The notes under the pieces were generated by a model. The model made no database searches and had not been told where the DNA came from. It saw nothing but the letters and a program-made list of their open reading frames with translations. From Oxyruncus cristatus (Eukaryota > Chordata > Aves > Passeriformes > Cotingidae), in contig VXAY01004719.1 of NCBI GenBank assembly GCA_013399855.1, positions 593,730 to 657,729 of the forward strand: a DNA stretch of 64,000 nt, read 5' to 3'. Every line of letters starts with the position of its first letter. The first letter of the stretch is position 1. Made by a program: the position numbers and the translations under genes. Below are positions 14,501 to 47,038 of the stretch, in pieces.

Positions 14501-15846
14501 ACAAATGGATTTTTCACTGCTGTCTTAATCCTAAAACCACAGTGACTAGGCAGAAATAGGGTGCATAATGCTACAGGGAGACGGCAGACAAGAAGCTAAC
14601 CACATGAGATTGCCTTTGGGCTATTTCAAAACTATGTCCATAGTGGTTTTCACAGATACAAGGAATCAATGCATGAGTTCTGGAGAGCATTGAATCTGAA
14701 GCCCAGATGGGCTGTACCTAACTCTGCATTTTTATAGAGAGCTATGGCAATTTTTTTCTAATTTTGCAATATTAATTTTGGTCTGGGAATGGGGTATTTC
14801 TGATTTTCCCCCCCCTCTCATTTGAACACTGTAGCTACAGCAACCACTTCCCAAGATCAACTCAGGTTTCTATTCTATTCTATTTAAATAGTTGCTTGGT
14901 TAATTAATAGTTAAAAAGACACAGGACACTGGAGTCATTCTCACAAATATAGAATAATAGATAGTCTGTCTCCTGAATAGTTTCCTCATGAATAGATGCA
15001 AGGGACAGTAGATGCATGAAAAACCAGAGAGTTATAATGTGCATGTTCTGGTAGTGTATTTAATGATGTGATACAAGGAAGTAAACTTTCCCATTCTGAT
15101 TATTAAGAAAGGTGTCTAGAAAGTGAAAGACCAATCCTTTCTCCTGCTTTATATCTCTGATGAGAGAAAAGGCAGGAAAGCTCCTTCTAGGCACACATTC
15201 CTAAAGCTACCCAACCTCATGCACTTAGGTACCTTGGGAGGAAAGTCCTTAAAAGAAGTAGCTGACTTCTGGGAAGCCAGACCTGGTGCTCTGAACTCCT
15301 TGTGAAGGAGCTTCTCTCCATCCCTCCACCTTGTAAGGGTGATCCAGCCTACTCATTAGGTACCCAAAAGTAAGCAGTGCAAATATCCTTTAGGGCTTTC
15401 ACTCCAACCCAGAGCCCTGGGAAGCACCCAGTGGCTGCTGCTTCTCTGCCGGCAGTACTGAAGAAATTCATGGTGAATTGTGTTTCCAAGGGGGAATAGC
15501 AAGAGCCAGCACAATTTGGTCTGCTTTCTCCATGAGAAACAAAAGTTTGCAGAGGTAGGATTTAGTTCCAATTAAATTAGTATAAATAAAACTGTTGGGA
15601 TTTTGAGCAGGGCCTGGCAAAACAACAAGAGGGACACGGATTTGTATCTCAAGTACACAGAATTTTACCCCTTCACTTGATTTTGGGATACAGAGAGGAG
15701 CTGGATTTTCAGCTATGGGGAGCTGCTCTGGGACTTGAAAAATCCAAGTAAAAACCTCTCTTTTTCATCACAACTGCAAACCCAAAAAGCACCAATTAAA
15801 AAGAAGTGTTTTCTTCTTGCAGACCTGCCACTCAGAGAAATAAAAA

Positions 15847-36523
<20,677 letters not shown>

Positions 36524-37875
36524 AGCACAAAAGACTTTTACTGGTGCCTGTTGTTCACCCTTTAGATTCCCTCAAACTGGATGCTCTTCTCTGTATCAAA
36601 GAAACATGCAGGGTGCTCATGCTTTTAAGGCATGAATGTTACACATCGTTCCAGATCATACAGAAGTTGTGTATTCACGTCTATCCAGGAAATATTTTGA
36701 TTTGAACAGTAGTATGTGCTTGATTTCTTTGCCTTATTTTCCACTTTGCTAGATACAACCATTTCGTATTCCTGAATAAGCTTTCAATACCGAGGCATAA
36801 ACACTTCCTTTTATTGATGGATACCAGGGTTTTCTGTACGAGGTCACCTGGAGATCTCTGTCTTGGGAGGTACAGACAGCTTTTAGGACTATGAAATGTT
36901 ATATGCTGCTTCTGCCTGAAAATATCGTCGTGCTTTTCATAGCATTTCTGCCATACTTTCCTTCAGTTTGCACCTGGGATAACTCAAGGGGTTTCCCCAA
37001 GCCAATTCAAATATTAGTGACTATATTTTTGGAAGAGTAGGGTCCTCTTAGGAAATCCTTTCGGAAAGAGAGAAGTATTTGGTGTCTGCGATGTGTTGCT
37101 GGTATGTGAACTGAGCAGTACTTTTTTCCCTGCAAGTTATGCTTCTGCTGTCAGTGGCATTACTCACAGATTACAATACTGCTCATGGAAAAAAAACATA
37201 CTGCAGCCTGGACCTCCAAACTCCAGAACCTTCGCAAGAAACATTCTCCAAAGAATAATTCATTTTTATGTCATAATATACTTAAAACATAAACAGATTG
37301 CAAAGCACGGTTGAAATGAAAACCATGATAAAGATACTAAGGGAATGTACTCAGTTAGTAGCAATACTGTAAGAAGTGAACCAAAGGGATGCAGAATGAC
37401 ATATTTATGTAGCCAATAAAAATTAAACTCTGTTAACTTCACAGACTTGCACTCAAAGGGCTGCGGCTCTGATTCAGGAGAGCATTTAAATCTGTGCTTG
37501 CATATGAAACACATACTAAAATGCTTCCCTGAACCCAGGCTGGGATCCTCAATGGGGCTAAATCAGCTTAGCTTTGCGGCTAACAAAGCACTGTCAGTTT
37601 GTCTCAGATGAGGACCTAGCCGTGTCTATAGATAGTCAGTGGGATATTTGCACTGAATCTCTTCCTTGGTGTGAGACATTTACTGTTCTGGCCTCTGTGT
37701 GGATTTTACTGTGGTGAAATGCAGAAGGAGGGAATTTTGCCTTAATGCAATCCCGTTGACACAGTCTCAGCTCTCTCCCTATCCCCCTCCACCCCTCCAG
37801 AATTGCCTTAATAAAAAACCAATATTCAGTGATGTGAGAAGTCTCTCCAAATAAAATGTTCTATAAAGCCAAATG
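36524..37875 (+). other. LCP1: LCP1 3' UTR
   Basis: After the stop there is no further coding signal until two close polyadenylation signals AATAAA at 37810-37815 and 37850-37855, the second followed by GT-rich sequence. Cleavage near 37870 would give a UTR of about 1.35 kb. An earlier AATAAA at 37415-37420 could give a shorter form. The exact end is inferred from signals only. Confidence 0.65.
37810..37855 (+). terminator. LCP1: LCP1 polyadenylation signals (two AATAAA)
   Basis: AATAAA occurs at 37810-37815 and at 37850-37855, with a downstream 'aaatgtgtagtctttg' element that is GT/T-rich. This is the best-supported transcript end after LCP1. Confidence 0.6.
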
Positions 37876-40800
37876 TGTAGTCTTTGCTTTAAGTAGTGAA
37901 TGTGCTAATTGGGAAGTGTGTATCATATAGCTGAAACGGGGACAGATTTAAAAATAATCTGTGGGCTCGCTAAGGATATGTCTTCTGTATTGTTATCAAA
38001 ACCACAGATTGCAGAGAGTGGGAAGAATTATTTCCTAGGCTATTTCTGAACATGCCACTCTGAGACACTGCCAAAGGTGGGAGATTGTGCTGGCTGGACC
38101 GGGCTTTTCCATTGATCCCAAATGAATGGAGTCACTTGCTGTACCCAGAGAGTAGAAGGGATTTTTAGGCATTTTCTATTCACCAGCCCTTAGCAACTCA
38201 GGTTTTTGCACAGGGGTAGGATTTTTAGAGGAGCCTGCCGAGAGAGGCAGGGAAAGGAGGCTTTCACACACCATGCATTTCCACTAGGCAAGATGTAGGA
38301 CTTCAGGGGCACTGGAGATTGAAAGCTGACTCTAGCTCAGACTCTGGAGAGGAGCCAGGTGATGTACACTGTTATTTGACGAATGTTTTGTGAAAGAGGT
38401 TGTTTTTCCTCCTCGTTAGTATCCTAGCACTGGAGCTGGGCGCCTGCCGCAGAGCTCTCCCCGTATCTAGTCCCCTGCCTCCAGGCTGCTTTTGGGAGCG
38501 CTACCTTTGAGCCCCAACGTGCAGCTCTGCAGCAGCGCTGAGAGCCCCGGCACAAGCCCTGGCCCAGTGCAGCAGGGAGAGCTAACCACGAGATGGCACT
38601 CACTCTATATGGAGTTCTGGAAACCGGCATGCATGAGCTCCGACAGTGCGCTCCTCTGAGAATGGAGAAAAAATCGGATACTTAACCCAGGCAAAACGCC
38701 AGCACCTGTCAGTGTGCAAAAGGGAGTAAGTGATGTTGGCAGGGATACTATAGTAAATGCCTTGCCATTTCTTCATCCCTATCCCTGGAATCTCCCTTGA
38801 AAAATGGATCTGTCATTACCCCAAAGGTATGGGGCTACATTCTGGTGCAGGAGTATCAATATTTTCACTTTTCAGTGCATCTCTGTTTAATTGGGTATTC
38901 TTGTTTATTTGATGGATTTGAGGTTTTGCTTTCATGAAGCGGTAACAGCAGCCAGCAATAAAGAAAGCTCCCAGCAGATGCTGAAGGGGTTAAGCCTATG
39001 ACAAGCATCGCCAAAAAACCCCACCAGGATCTGGACTTTTTTGCTGTTGCTTTTCTCCAACTTTCTCCATCATTCTTAGAGAAAGCAGCTGTCTTTGGGA
39101 TTCATTCCCAAATCAAGCTGGCTTTGTAAGCACTTCCATTATTGATTTTCATTGCACAATTAATCATAATTTTCAATGCTTCAAAAAGGCTTACACATTC
39201 ATACAAATAAAAATAAAGCATCAGCAGTTAGACTAACTAGGAGAAAAAAACATGAGGGCAATCAATCCACACGCTTCAGGGTACAGTCTGATCACCAGAT
39301 GGACTCAGAAGGAAATATCCCCCCATAGTGTAGTAAAGTATAATTAGGTGCATGATGTGGATTTTACACCTTCTTGTAAATCATCTATCCTAGCTAGAAA
39401 TCATCTGTTCTGGCCTTAGAAAGGGGTCAGCAAGCAGCATGGCTGGCTGCTGTGGGCTCTTGTACAAGTAAAGACATGTTTCTACTTCCTCCAGAGCTGG
39501 AACTAAACTAAAAGCCCAACCTGACATCACTCATCCTTCTAAGTGCAGGTTAAATCTGTTGTGAGCCTAATCACAAACTTCAGGTCCCATTGCTGCCTAA
39601 CTGACCAGCAGCTTTGATCTGGCTTCTGCTTGGAAAATAGGACCCTGTCTCTGGCAGATGGCTGCAAAAAGCACATGAGCAGCACTGGTCCTAAAGCAAC
39701 TATTCAGCTACTGCTGCTTTCAGCTTGATGGAGAAATGGATACCAGTGCCTCTGACCCTGAAAACCCATGTGCTGAGTTGCTAACGTGACTCTCCAGCTC
39801 TCTATCTTCTGCCACTTCTGGCACCCTCCTGCACCATCTGAAGAGCAGACTTGACAAGAATTTGGGAGCATTTTCCTTCAGGCTGCTCAGCCATGTAAGT
39901 CCAGTGCTTTTCAGGCAAGCAGACAGGGCAAGCGGCAGAGATTAGCACCACCACTGAATGCCTGGCTCTCATTGCATGCTGTGTGGTGAGGAACATTGAA
40001 GCTAAAATTTATCCACAAACCTAAGAAGCTGTTCATTAAGTAGGATATGAAACAAAGGAGCTCTGTGTAAGGTGACATCTGGGGACTTTGTACAGCTCAG
40101 TGTGAGAAAACTCTGAATTAGGATCAACATCACTTAAAAATGTTCTCATTTTGCTTATAATTTTCATGTTAGTCATACTCAGTGTCAGTTCTCTTCTACC
40201 ATCAGAAAAACTGTGTCATTCCTCTGACAATTCATTTGCTGCTCTGAAAGTAATACACAGCTCTGAGTCTTAGTTCTCTCTGAGTGAAATGACTATATTT
40301 TAAAGCACTGTTTTTCATTGAACCTTATTTACTTTTTGTGCCCTTATAACATTTTAAAGGCAACAGTGCTTTACAGGAAACCTAATTTGTTCCAAGGATG
40401 CAAACTACTATTACTATTACAGATTCATGATAAATTGTCCAAAGCTGAGAAAGGCCATGTGTTCACAGCTAATGCTATGTCTGAGATTCGTGAAAAGAGC
40501 AGAAATCTACATAACCAATCATGCATAGATGCACTCAACTCCCTCAGGACGGGCACTCAGTTAGTGCGTTTGTTAAGGATCTAAAGAAATGCAGCAATGA
40601 AAATCTGTAAATGCACAAAGCATGGAGAGGAACCCCACAAATCCACTTGGGAAATCTTCTAGCAGGTGAGTGACAAGCATGGTGCTGCTTTGATTCATGT
40701 AGGCAGAAAAGCAATGTCCCATTGCCAGGCACCTCTGACAGCCTATGAAGTTGTCCTGGTTCTTCACTGCAGTTAAGCAAACTGAACACCTCAGAGCATG

Positions 40801-43800
40801 TGTTGGTTTGTCACTGAGGTGGGGACATATCTTCTGTCCAGCCCCTCAGAAATGTGCCCTCCCTTGATTTTGCAGTCCTGGAGCAGAACACCCTGCACGT
40901 CTGAGAGGTGGTGGATAAACCTTAGGAGCATCAACCTCTACATGCCTTCTCCTCAAGACCCATGTTTGTTTGGGTGTCAGTGAAACTGTCCTGTGGTTAA
41001 GTAACATGACAGTGAAAGGCTCAATCAGCCACAGCAGTGAAAAGTAACAGAGATCTCTGAGGAGGGATGCAGGCCCTGCCCTACCTCCACTGCTTGCTGC
41101 ATTGTCAAATCACATTTGACATAAGGGAAATGTGGCCTCAGTGTCCCGTAATGCTTCTCGAACCCACATGGGGTAATGCTGCCCATGTGGTGAATAGTTT
41201 CTAGAAACTTTCCAGCTTTGCTGTTGGAGCCAGATTCTAGAAATATCGGTTCTGCTAATTTTAGAGGTTGTGAACTGTACTAATGGGACCTGGACTGTCA
41301 AATGCCTCCTTGGCTTGTCAAGCTTTAGAACATGTGGAAACAACCTACTAATACAGGTTCAGCCACTGCCTGCCAGCACTCATCCAGGGACAAGAAGTCT
41401 GTTTCCTCCCAGGTTAACCTATAATTTTCTAGCATGCGTAGCATCTGATTTTTATATTTGAGAATAACGTGTGGGAGAAATGCCAGAACCACAGAAATTT
41501 AGACATAGTCCAGATTTTCCCCTCCTGTTGGTTTCATAGGCTGCAAAATTGTTTCCTGAATGAAATGACAGAGGTTGGTGACATTGGCCATATATGTAAA
41601 TGATCACAGTGTCCTACAGAGATTAATTGGTTCATGAATAAAGATGAGGAGCTGAGGTGTGCAGGGACAAATCATTTATCAATTATATGCCTTGGAAAAC
41701 TGAAAGATGATGCAGCCTTAACGGCTGAATGGGTTTGAAAGGGGGACTTTTAAATTGAGTTCTAATTCTGTTCTGCTGCATTCATAATAAAGAGCTGTTA
41801 CACTAATTGCATCCTTGTGTGGTTCATGAGGCACGGCACTCAGCTGCATCACACAGTAAGCAACAGAGATCAGGGTTTAGTTAGATTTTAGTCATCTTTT
41901 GCTTCATGTGGGAGGGTGCTTACTGGTTACCTTTGGCCTCATCAGTAATGATACCGCACAAAAAAAGGGCAAGAGCCTACAAATGATTTTCAGATTATTC
42001 TGCTTTTAAATCTGATTTTAAAGAAACAAGAAGGACAGCATAGACTCACTTGGTTTCTATATTCTGCTTCAGTCCCATGGATGCATCAGCATGATCACCC
42101 ATCCCTGAAGGGACTCCCTGATAGCTGCAAACAAGAGGATTCTGGAGGATCAAAACAATAACAGACTATGCTAATCCCAAAGAGGAAAAGGATCTGAGGC
42201 CTGTGTCTGCTGATAACAGCTGACCTCCCCTCCTTCTGCCTCTTCTGTGTGCTTGTTAACAGGTTACTGTTACAAAGAGACAGCAGCAACCTAGCGTGTG
42301 CTTAACACATACTGAAATACAGACTCAGATCTGAGAATCTCGATGCAGGATGAGACTTGTTATTTAAAATCTTGCTGCTGGATACTGTGCAATCCCCAGG
42401 ATCAAAGAGGTTAGACACAATCAGGTCCTGGTTGAGTTTAAAGGAAATCCTGTAACACTTAGTTGCTGCACCTGGCTGCAGCAGTTCAAGAAGTTTCTGC
42501 TTTATATGTTTCACATGACAGCTTTCTGGGGTCTGGTGCTCTTTCACCAGAAAGAACATCTGCAGGAGCCCAGAATGATGGCCAGGCACAGCCCAGTATC
42601 TCAGCATATGCTGATGCAGAGGGGGCTTGAGCAATGATAGATACCCTGGCTAAGCAGGGACACAGGTGCCTGGCCTTCTGCTGCCACCTTTTTGAGCACT
42701 GACATCTTAAGCCACCATGAAAAGATGTGCCAGAGCCTGGTCGGGTATGCTGTGTCCAGAGGACACTTGTGTTACATATGAATGTTCAGAGGGAGAGGAG
42801 AGACAGCATTCAGCCAAAAGAGTGAAAACATCTCTTTAGAATTGCTTTTCAGGAGTGATTATACTTTAAAAAACAATATAATAATGGCATCAGAAGGCTA
42901 CATATACTGCCAGTCCTAATACCCAGATGCATAATTTTCAACCAAGAAATCAAGAGAATACTTTGTTAATTATCTGCTCTGAAAGACTTTCTCATCCTTT
43001 TTAAATAAAAGCCTATGCATTTCCCAAAGCTACTCTAAAAGTTAACAGAAACCAACACAAATGGAATCGTTTCCCATCACTGCAAGGCTTCTGGTCACAT
43101 CTGCTATGGTAACACTTGCAAGCACCAGGCCAGCATAGCTCATGGTCTACCCAGTGGAGAAGGAGTAATTAATCCTTGTGCAGCAAAACCTTTGAACTCA
43201 GAATTTTTGATCAAGCAGCTCTTCACCAGGGAATGCTGACTCAGCAGAAGCAAAAAGGTTTCCTCGAAAGGATCAGTTTTGATGAATTTCCCAATTAGAG
43301 AAAAATAAATTTGTTCAAGAAAGGAAGATTTCAAATCTCAAATTCAACTAAAATCTCCCCTTGCAACAGTTTCTAAATTCAATCTTATTTCCTCCAGGTC
43401 TTAAAAAATAGAGCATAGAAATGCAAGTTAGTTTACAATAAAATTATTTAAAAAGCTTTGGAAAGAATCAAACAACAGTTGAAATTATAAAAATTAAATG
43501 TTTTTATTAATTCAGTTGGTTTTATAGTTGTCCTTCACATTGTTTTTTAAGACTGTATTTTTCTTTCCAGAAATACTTCCCAGGTTCCCAGAAAATCTTC
43601 AAGGCTCTTATTACCTACTACTGTAGGTAGAGCAAGTAAATCTTACTTTATGACTTTGCTAGCCTGGAACATTGCATATTGCTTATGACCATAATAAGGA
43701 CCTGAAGTGTTCAAACTGAGGGACGGAGACAGACAGATTCCATGCGATACACTGGAACAAACGCAGCCTCCTACCTCCAAGCGAGTCACTCCAGTTCCAG

Positions 43801-46800
43801 TGGCCATGAATAAGACCAGATGCTTCATTACTCTCTGAGATGTCTACAAGAGGTCACAGACGAATTGCTCCCAAAAAAATGTCTGTTACAAGGAGCATGA
43901 AATGGCTTGCTCAGGTGTAGCAATCTGCAGTGGGAAGGGCTAATGTTAGAGGAGAGGATTCTCTCTTCCTAAAGGATGAGACAAGGATATAGCAGGAATG
44001 TTGACATAAGTCAAAGCACAAATGATAACGCCTAACAGCTGGGTGGAAGTGGGGCAGTTAATGCTTCAATTTGGTGGCTGAATACATTCCCACCCTTGTC
44101 TATGATGTTGGCAGTTTTTTAACTGATGTTCTGCCTGGGCACACCCAGAGCGCTCCTCAGCAGCTCACAAAGATTTGGGGGTAATCAATGCACATCTGGT
44201 TGTTCATTAGAGCAAACCACATCAACACAGTATAAATAGATACCATCAGGAAAGGAAACCTGACTCGCTCGAAGACTTAACTGTCACAGAAATTGTCTTT
44301 GTGTGTGGAATGTGTCACAGCACAGATATCTTTGCAATGGGAACCTCCCTGCTTTTGGAAATCAACTGATTTTATGGAGGTGCTTGCTGACCAGGAACCT
44401 CATTTTAGGCAACCAGATTCAAACATTTTGGTTTCTGGTGCTGGGGTGGTAGTGTGGGATGGAGCTAGGGGCTCTAGTGAGTGCGAAGCTGCTTTTTAGT
44501 CGCCCAAGGACAATGACCAGAGATGGTGAGAAGGATGTTGACTGCATTGTTTAAATACTAATGGAAAGGTGAAGAAAGGAGGAAGATGACAGATCCAAAT
44601 AAGCAATGTCCAGCACACAGTTGAGAGGCAGTGGGTTTTTGTCCTACTTTGAGTTATGAGAGCTCTGAGGATTTCAGACAAGCAAGAGGCCTGGGGATAT
44701 ACATTTCTTCCTCCTGCCCAGTCACACCTTCCATTTTATTTTTTGTTTATTTTTAGAACTTTCATTCTACATTTACTGTTTATTGTGTTTTAACCTGTGC
44801 AGAGCCTTAGCCACCACAAGGCTCTGATTTGTCCTTCCCTCAGAATTTCCTCTATTGCCATTAGTTTCCTCAAAGACCCATTGTTCAATTTTTTTTGTAT
44901 GAAATATTTCCAATGCATTCCAGAAAACAAAAGCAGGTGGGAAATCAGCAGCTTTCAAACCCCGTGTGAACTGTCTCTTTACAAGCTGGAGAACCCACTG
45001 GAAAAGCAACTAACATCCAAAAATACCTTACACCTACCCTTTGTCCAAAACTTTCTTCTCAGGTCAATAGCAGAAAGTGTTCCCTTCTCCCACTTAATTA
45101 TCACTTTAACACATGCAAAGATATGGTGCTTTTCTTTCCTTCAATACCAGCAGCCCAGCTCCATCAGCTTTTCAATCTCTTCTGTTAAACCTATCTCGGT
45201 AGATGAAATTTTTCTTCATATCTGTGCACCAGACATTTCCAGACAAAACAGGGTCTGGATGACCAAGTTTCCTGTCTTTTACCCTATGTTGGCAACTTCC
45301 TTTTGCCTATGTGAGGAAAGAGCATCTGAACCTTTGGTTTAAACATCAACCCTCATGGCAGAGCCCTGCCCTTTCGGGAATGGCCTCTGTACTCTACCAG
45401 AACTTTCTGTTTGTTTGAACAACATCTAAAATAAGACAAAATAGGAACTACAAGATCTAGGTAAGGTGTCAGTGATAAAGCTGCCTTTTTGTTCATTCCC
45501 TTTGGTGTCTGGTTTGTGCACAGCTCTAGTTTGGGCATTTTCAGTGTTGGTGTGTTTTCAGAGAGACGTTAACCCCAGAGTACTCACTAGGGAGTGTGAT
45601 TCACCTCTGCTGTCATCTAAAACTTAGCTGTCTGGCTTCTTAGGACAGATGTGCCCCGCTGAATAAAATAAAAAAAAAAAAAAAAAAACCAGGACTGCAT
45701 TTGAATTCCAAAGTCTTGATTGTCTGCCTATCTGGAGACCTGGCTCTGATCCAGACCACTCCAGAGCTGTTTTAGAGGATGCTGATGGATGAAATCTAGT
45801 CCACGTTACATAATCTTAGCTCCAGGCCTTGTTCCCAGGCATTTTTTACCCAGTTGTATAGCTATAACCCCATTGAGCGCATGTTAATTAACTCCTCAGT
45901 CCTCTTCTGGAATGAATTCCCTCTGGCAGAAAGCCAGAGTTTGTTTCTGGTTTTGTTTTTGTGTTTCTGGGGACCACTCACCTGAAAAACCTTTTATATC
46001 GGCAACCAGTTTGATTCCCTCATTCTGCACCTGTACAACATACTCAGCCAAGAGCTAACATCAGGGTGGATCTGATGCTGGAGATGTAAAGTTTCCATCT
46101 CATAATGCTGCTATTGGGGTGTTTTCTAAACAGTGCCATGCTTGGAGCTGTTACGTTGGTGCGTGGAAGAAGAGGACTTGGACCGTGATAATAAGCTGTG
46201 TCCTAGTCAGGTTTGGATTTACTGTTCAAGAACAGAACATAGATGGAAATCATCTATTCTGGACATGTCAAATTCATATAGCTTTTAAGCATGTCCTGTC
46301 TGGACAACTGTGGATGCTGATATGGGAAGAAAATCTTGGGGCATGCAAAAATTAACAATGAGATGAAGAGTCATTTGTACTTTTTCTTGAGAAGCTAACC
46401 TAGTATGACATATGGAAAATACATGGATGTCAGAACATCACAGAAACATATGTGCCACTTGCTCCTTTTTTTTCTCTGCTAGCAAATGCCAGCAAAGGAA
46501 GATTACCTGCTCGGGATTTTTCTCTTTGGACTTAATAACCTCATTAACACTGCTCTGACCCAGCTTCATGCTTGGCTATGATGTCTTATAGGAGTGCTGG
46601 ATACAGAATACGCTGATGGACTTCCACAAATATTAGAGGTTCACAAAAGCTTTGTGCTTGGTGTTCTTTCTTATGTCTGATTCATAGCCACAATGAAGTA
46701 ACACAAAGACCGAGATGACAAAGTGACTTGTCAATATGAAAATGTCCAAAATGTATTTTATACTCTTGTACATGAATGACATCAATACAAGCAGGACCTC

Positions 46801-46860
46801 CCTAGGGAGCTCTGCCATATTGACTAAGCCACCAGGAGCTTGGAGTTGAGGTGAGAAGCG
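37876..46860. other. LCP1-CPB2 intergenic region; no gene recognised
   Basis: About 9 kb without a recognisable exon. It holds a GC-richer patch at ~38410-38640 and a 19-base A run at 45670-45688. A single 181-codon open frame at 44797-45342 (+) has a composition that does not look like a known protein. Regulatory elements for CPB2 may lie in the right half, but none can be named from the sequence. Confidence 0.55.
45670..45688 (+). repeat. Homopolymer A run (19 bases)
   Basis: Nineteen A residues follow 'ctgaataaaata'. No intact retroposed gene is seen upstream of it. Confidence 0.9.
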
Positions 46861-46967
46861 GTATTAAATTTTAACTACTCTTTAAATAACATTTTTAAAA
46901 TCAATAATGTGGGTCCTGAACCCTTTGCTTTCCAACTGCATTTGATTTCATTGTGGATGTCACGAAG
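46861..46967 (+). promoter_or_regulatory. CPB2: Putative CPB2 proximal promoter and 5' UTR
   Basis: The 100 bp before the start codon is AT-rich, with a TATA-like TTTAAATAA at 46881-46889. The transcription start is not visible. A very short upstream ORF begins at 46957 and ends inside the CPB2 start codon. Human CPB2 is controlled by liver factors; I cannot confirm any specific site here. Confidence 0.3.
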
Positions 46968-47038
46968 ATGAAGTTTTACTTGCTCTTTTTTACCCTATTT
47001 ATCTGGATTCAAGAGAAGCATGTCTTCACTCTTCCAAG
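46968..47038 (+). CDS. CPB2: CPB2 coding exon 1 (signal peptide, residues 1-23)
   Basis: ATG at 46968 with A at -3; donor gtaaat. It encodes [20 protein letters not shown] then TLP. A short basic start and a hydrophobic core (residues 4-14) fit a secretory signal peptide. The tail EKHVF resembles the human CPB2 EQHVF. Confidence 0.93.

Larger units (their letters stand above)
1..15822. other. No coding exon recognised; probable LCP1 5' flank, first exon and intron 1
   Basis: I read this 15.8 kb in both directions and recognised no conserved coding exon. Open frames here are short and resemble no family I know. Human LCP1 has a non-coding first exon far upstream of the start-codon exon, so the promoter and first exon could lie here or left of the window; I cannot place them. 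Visible structure: a CR1 fragment near 5195-5540, a 20-bp tandem duplication at 3745-3785, a TATGG-containing duplication around 13350-13410 and several homopolymer T runs. RNA-seq or CAGE would locate the first exon. Confidence 0.6.
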
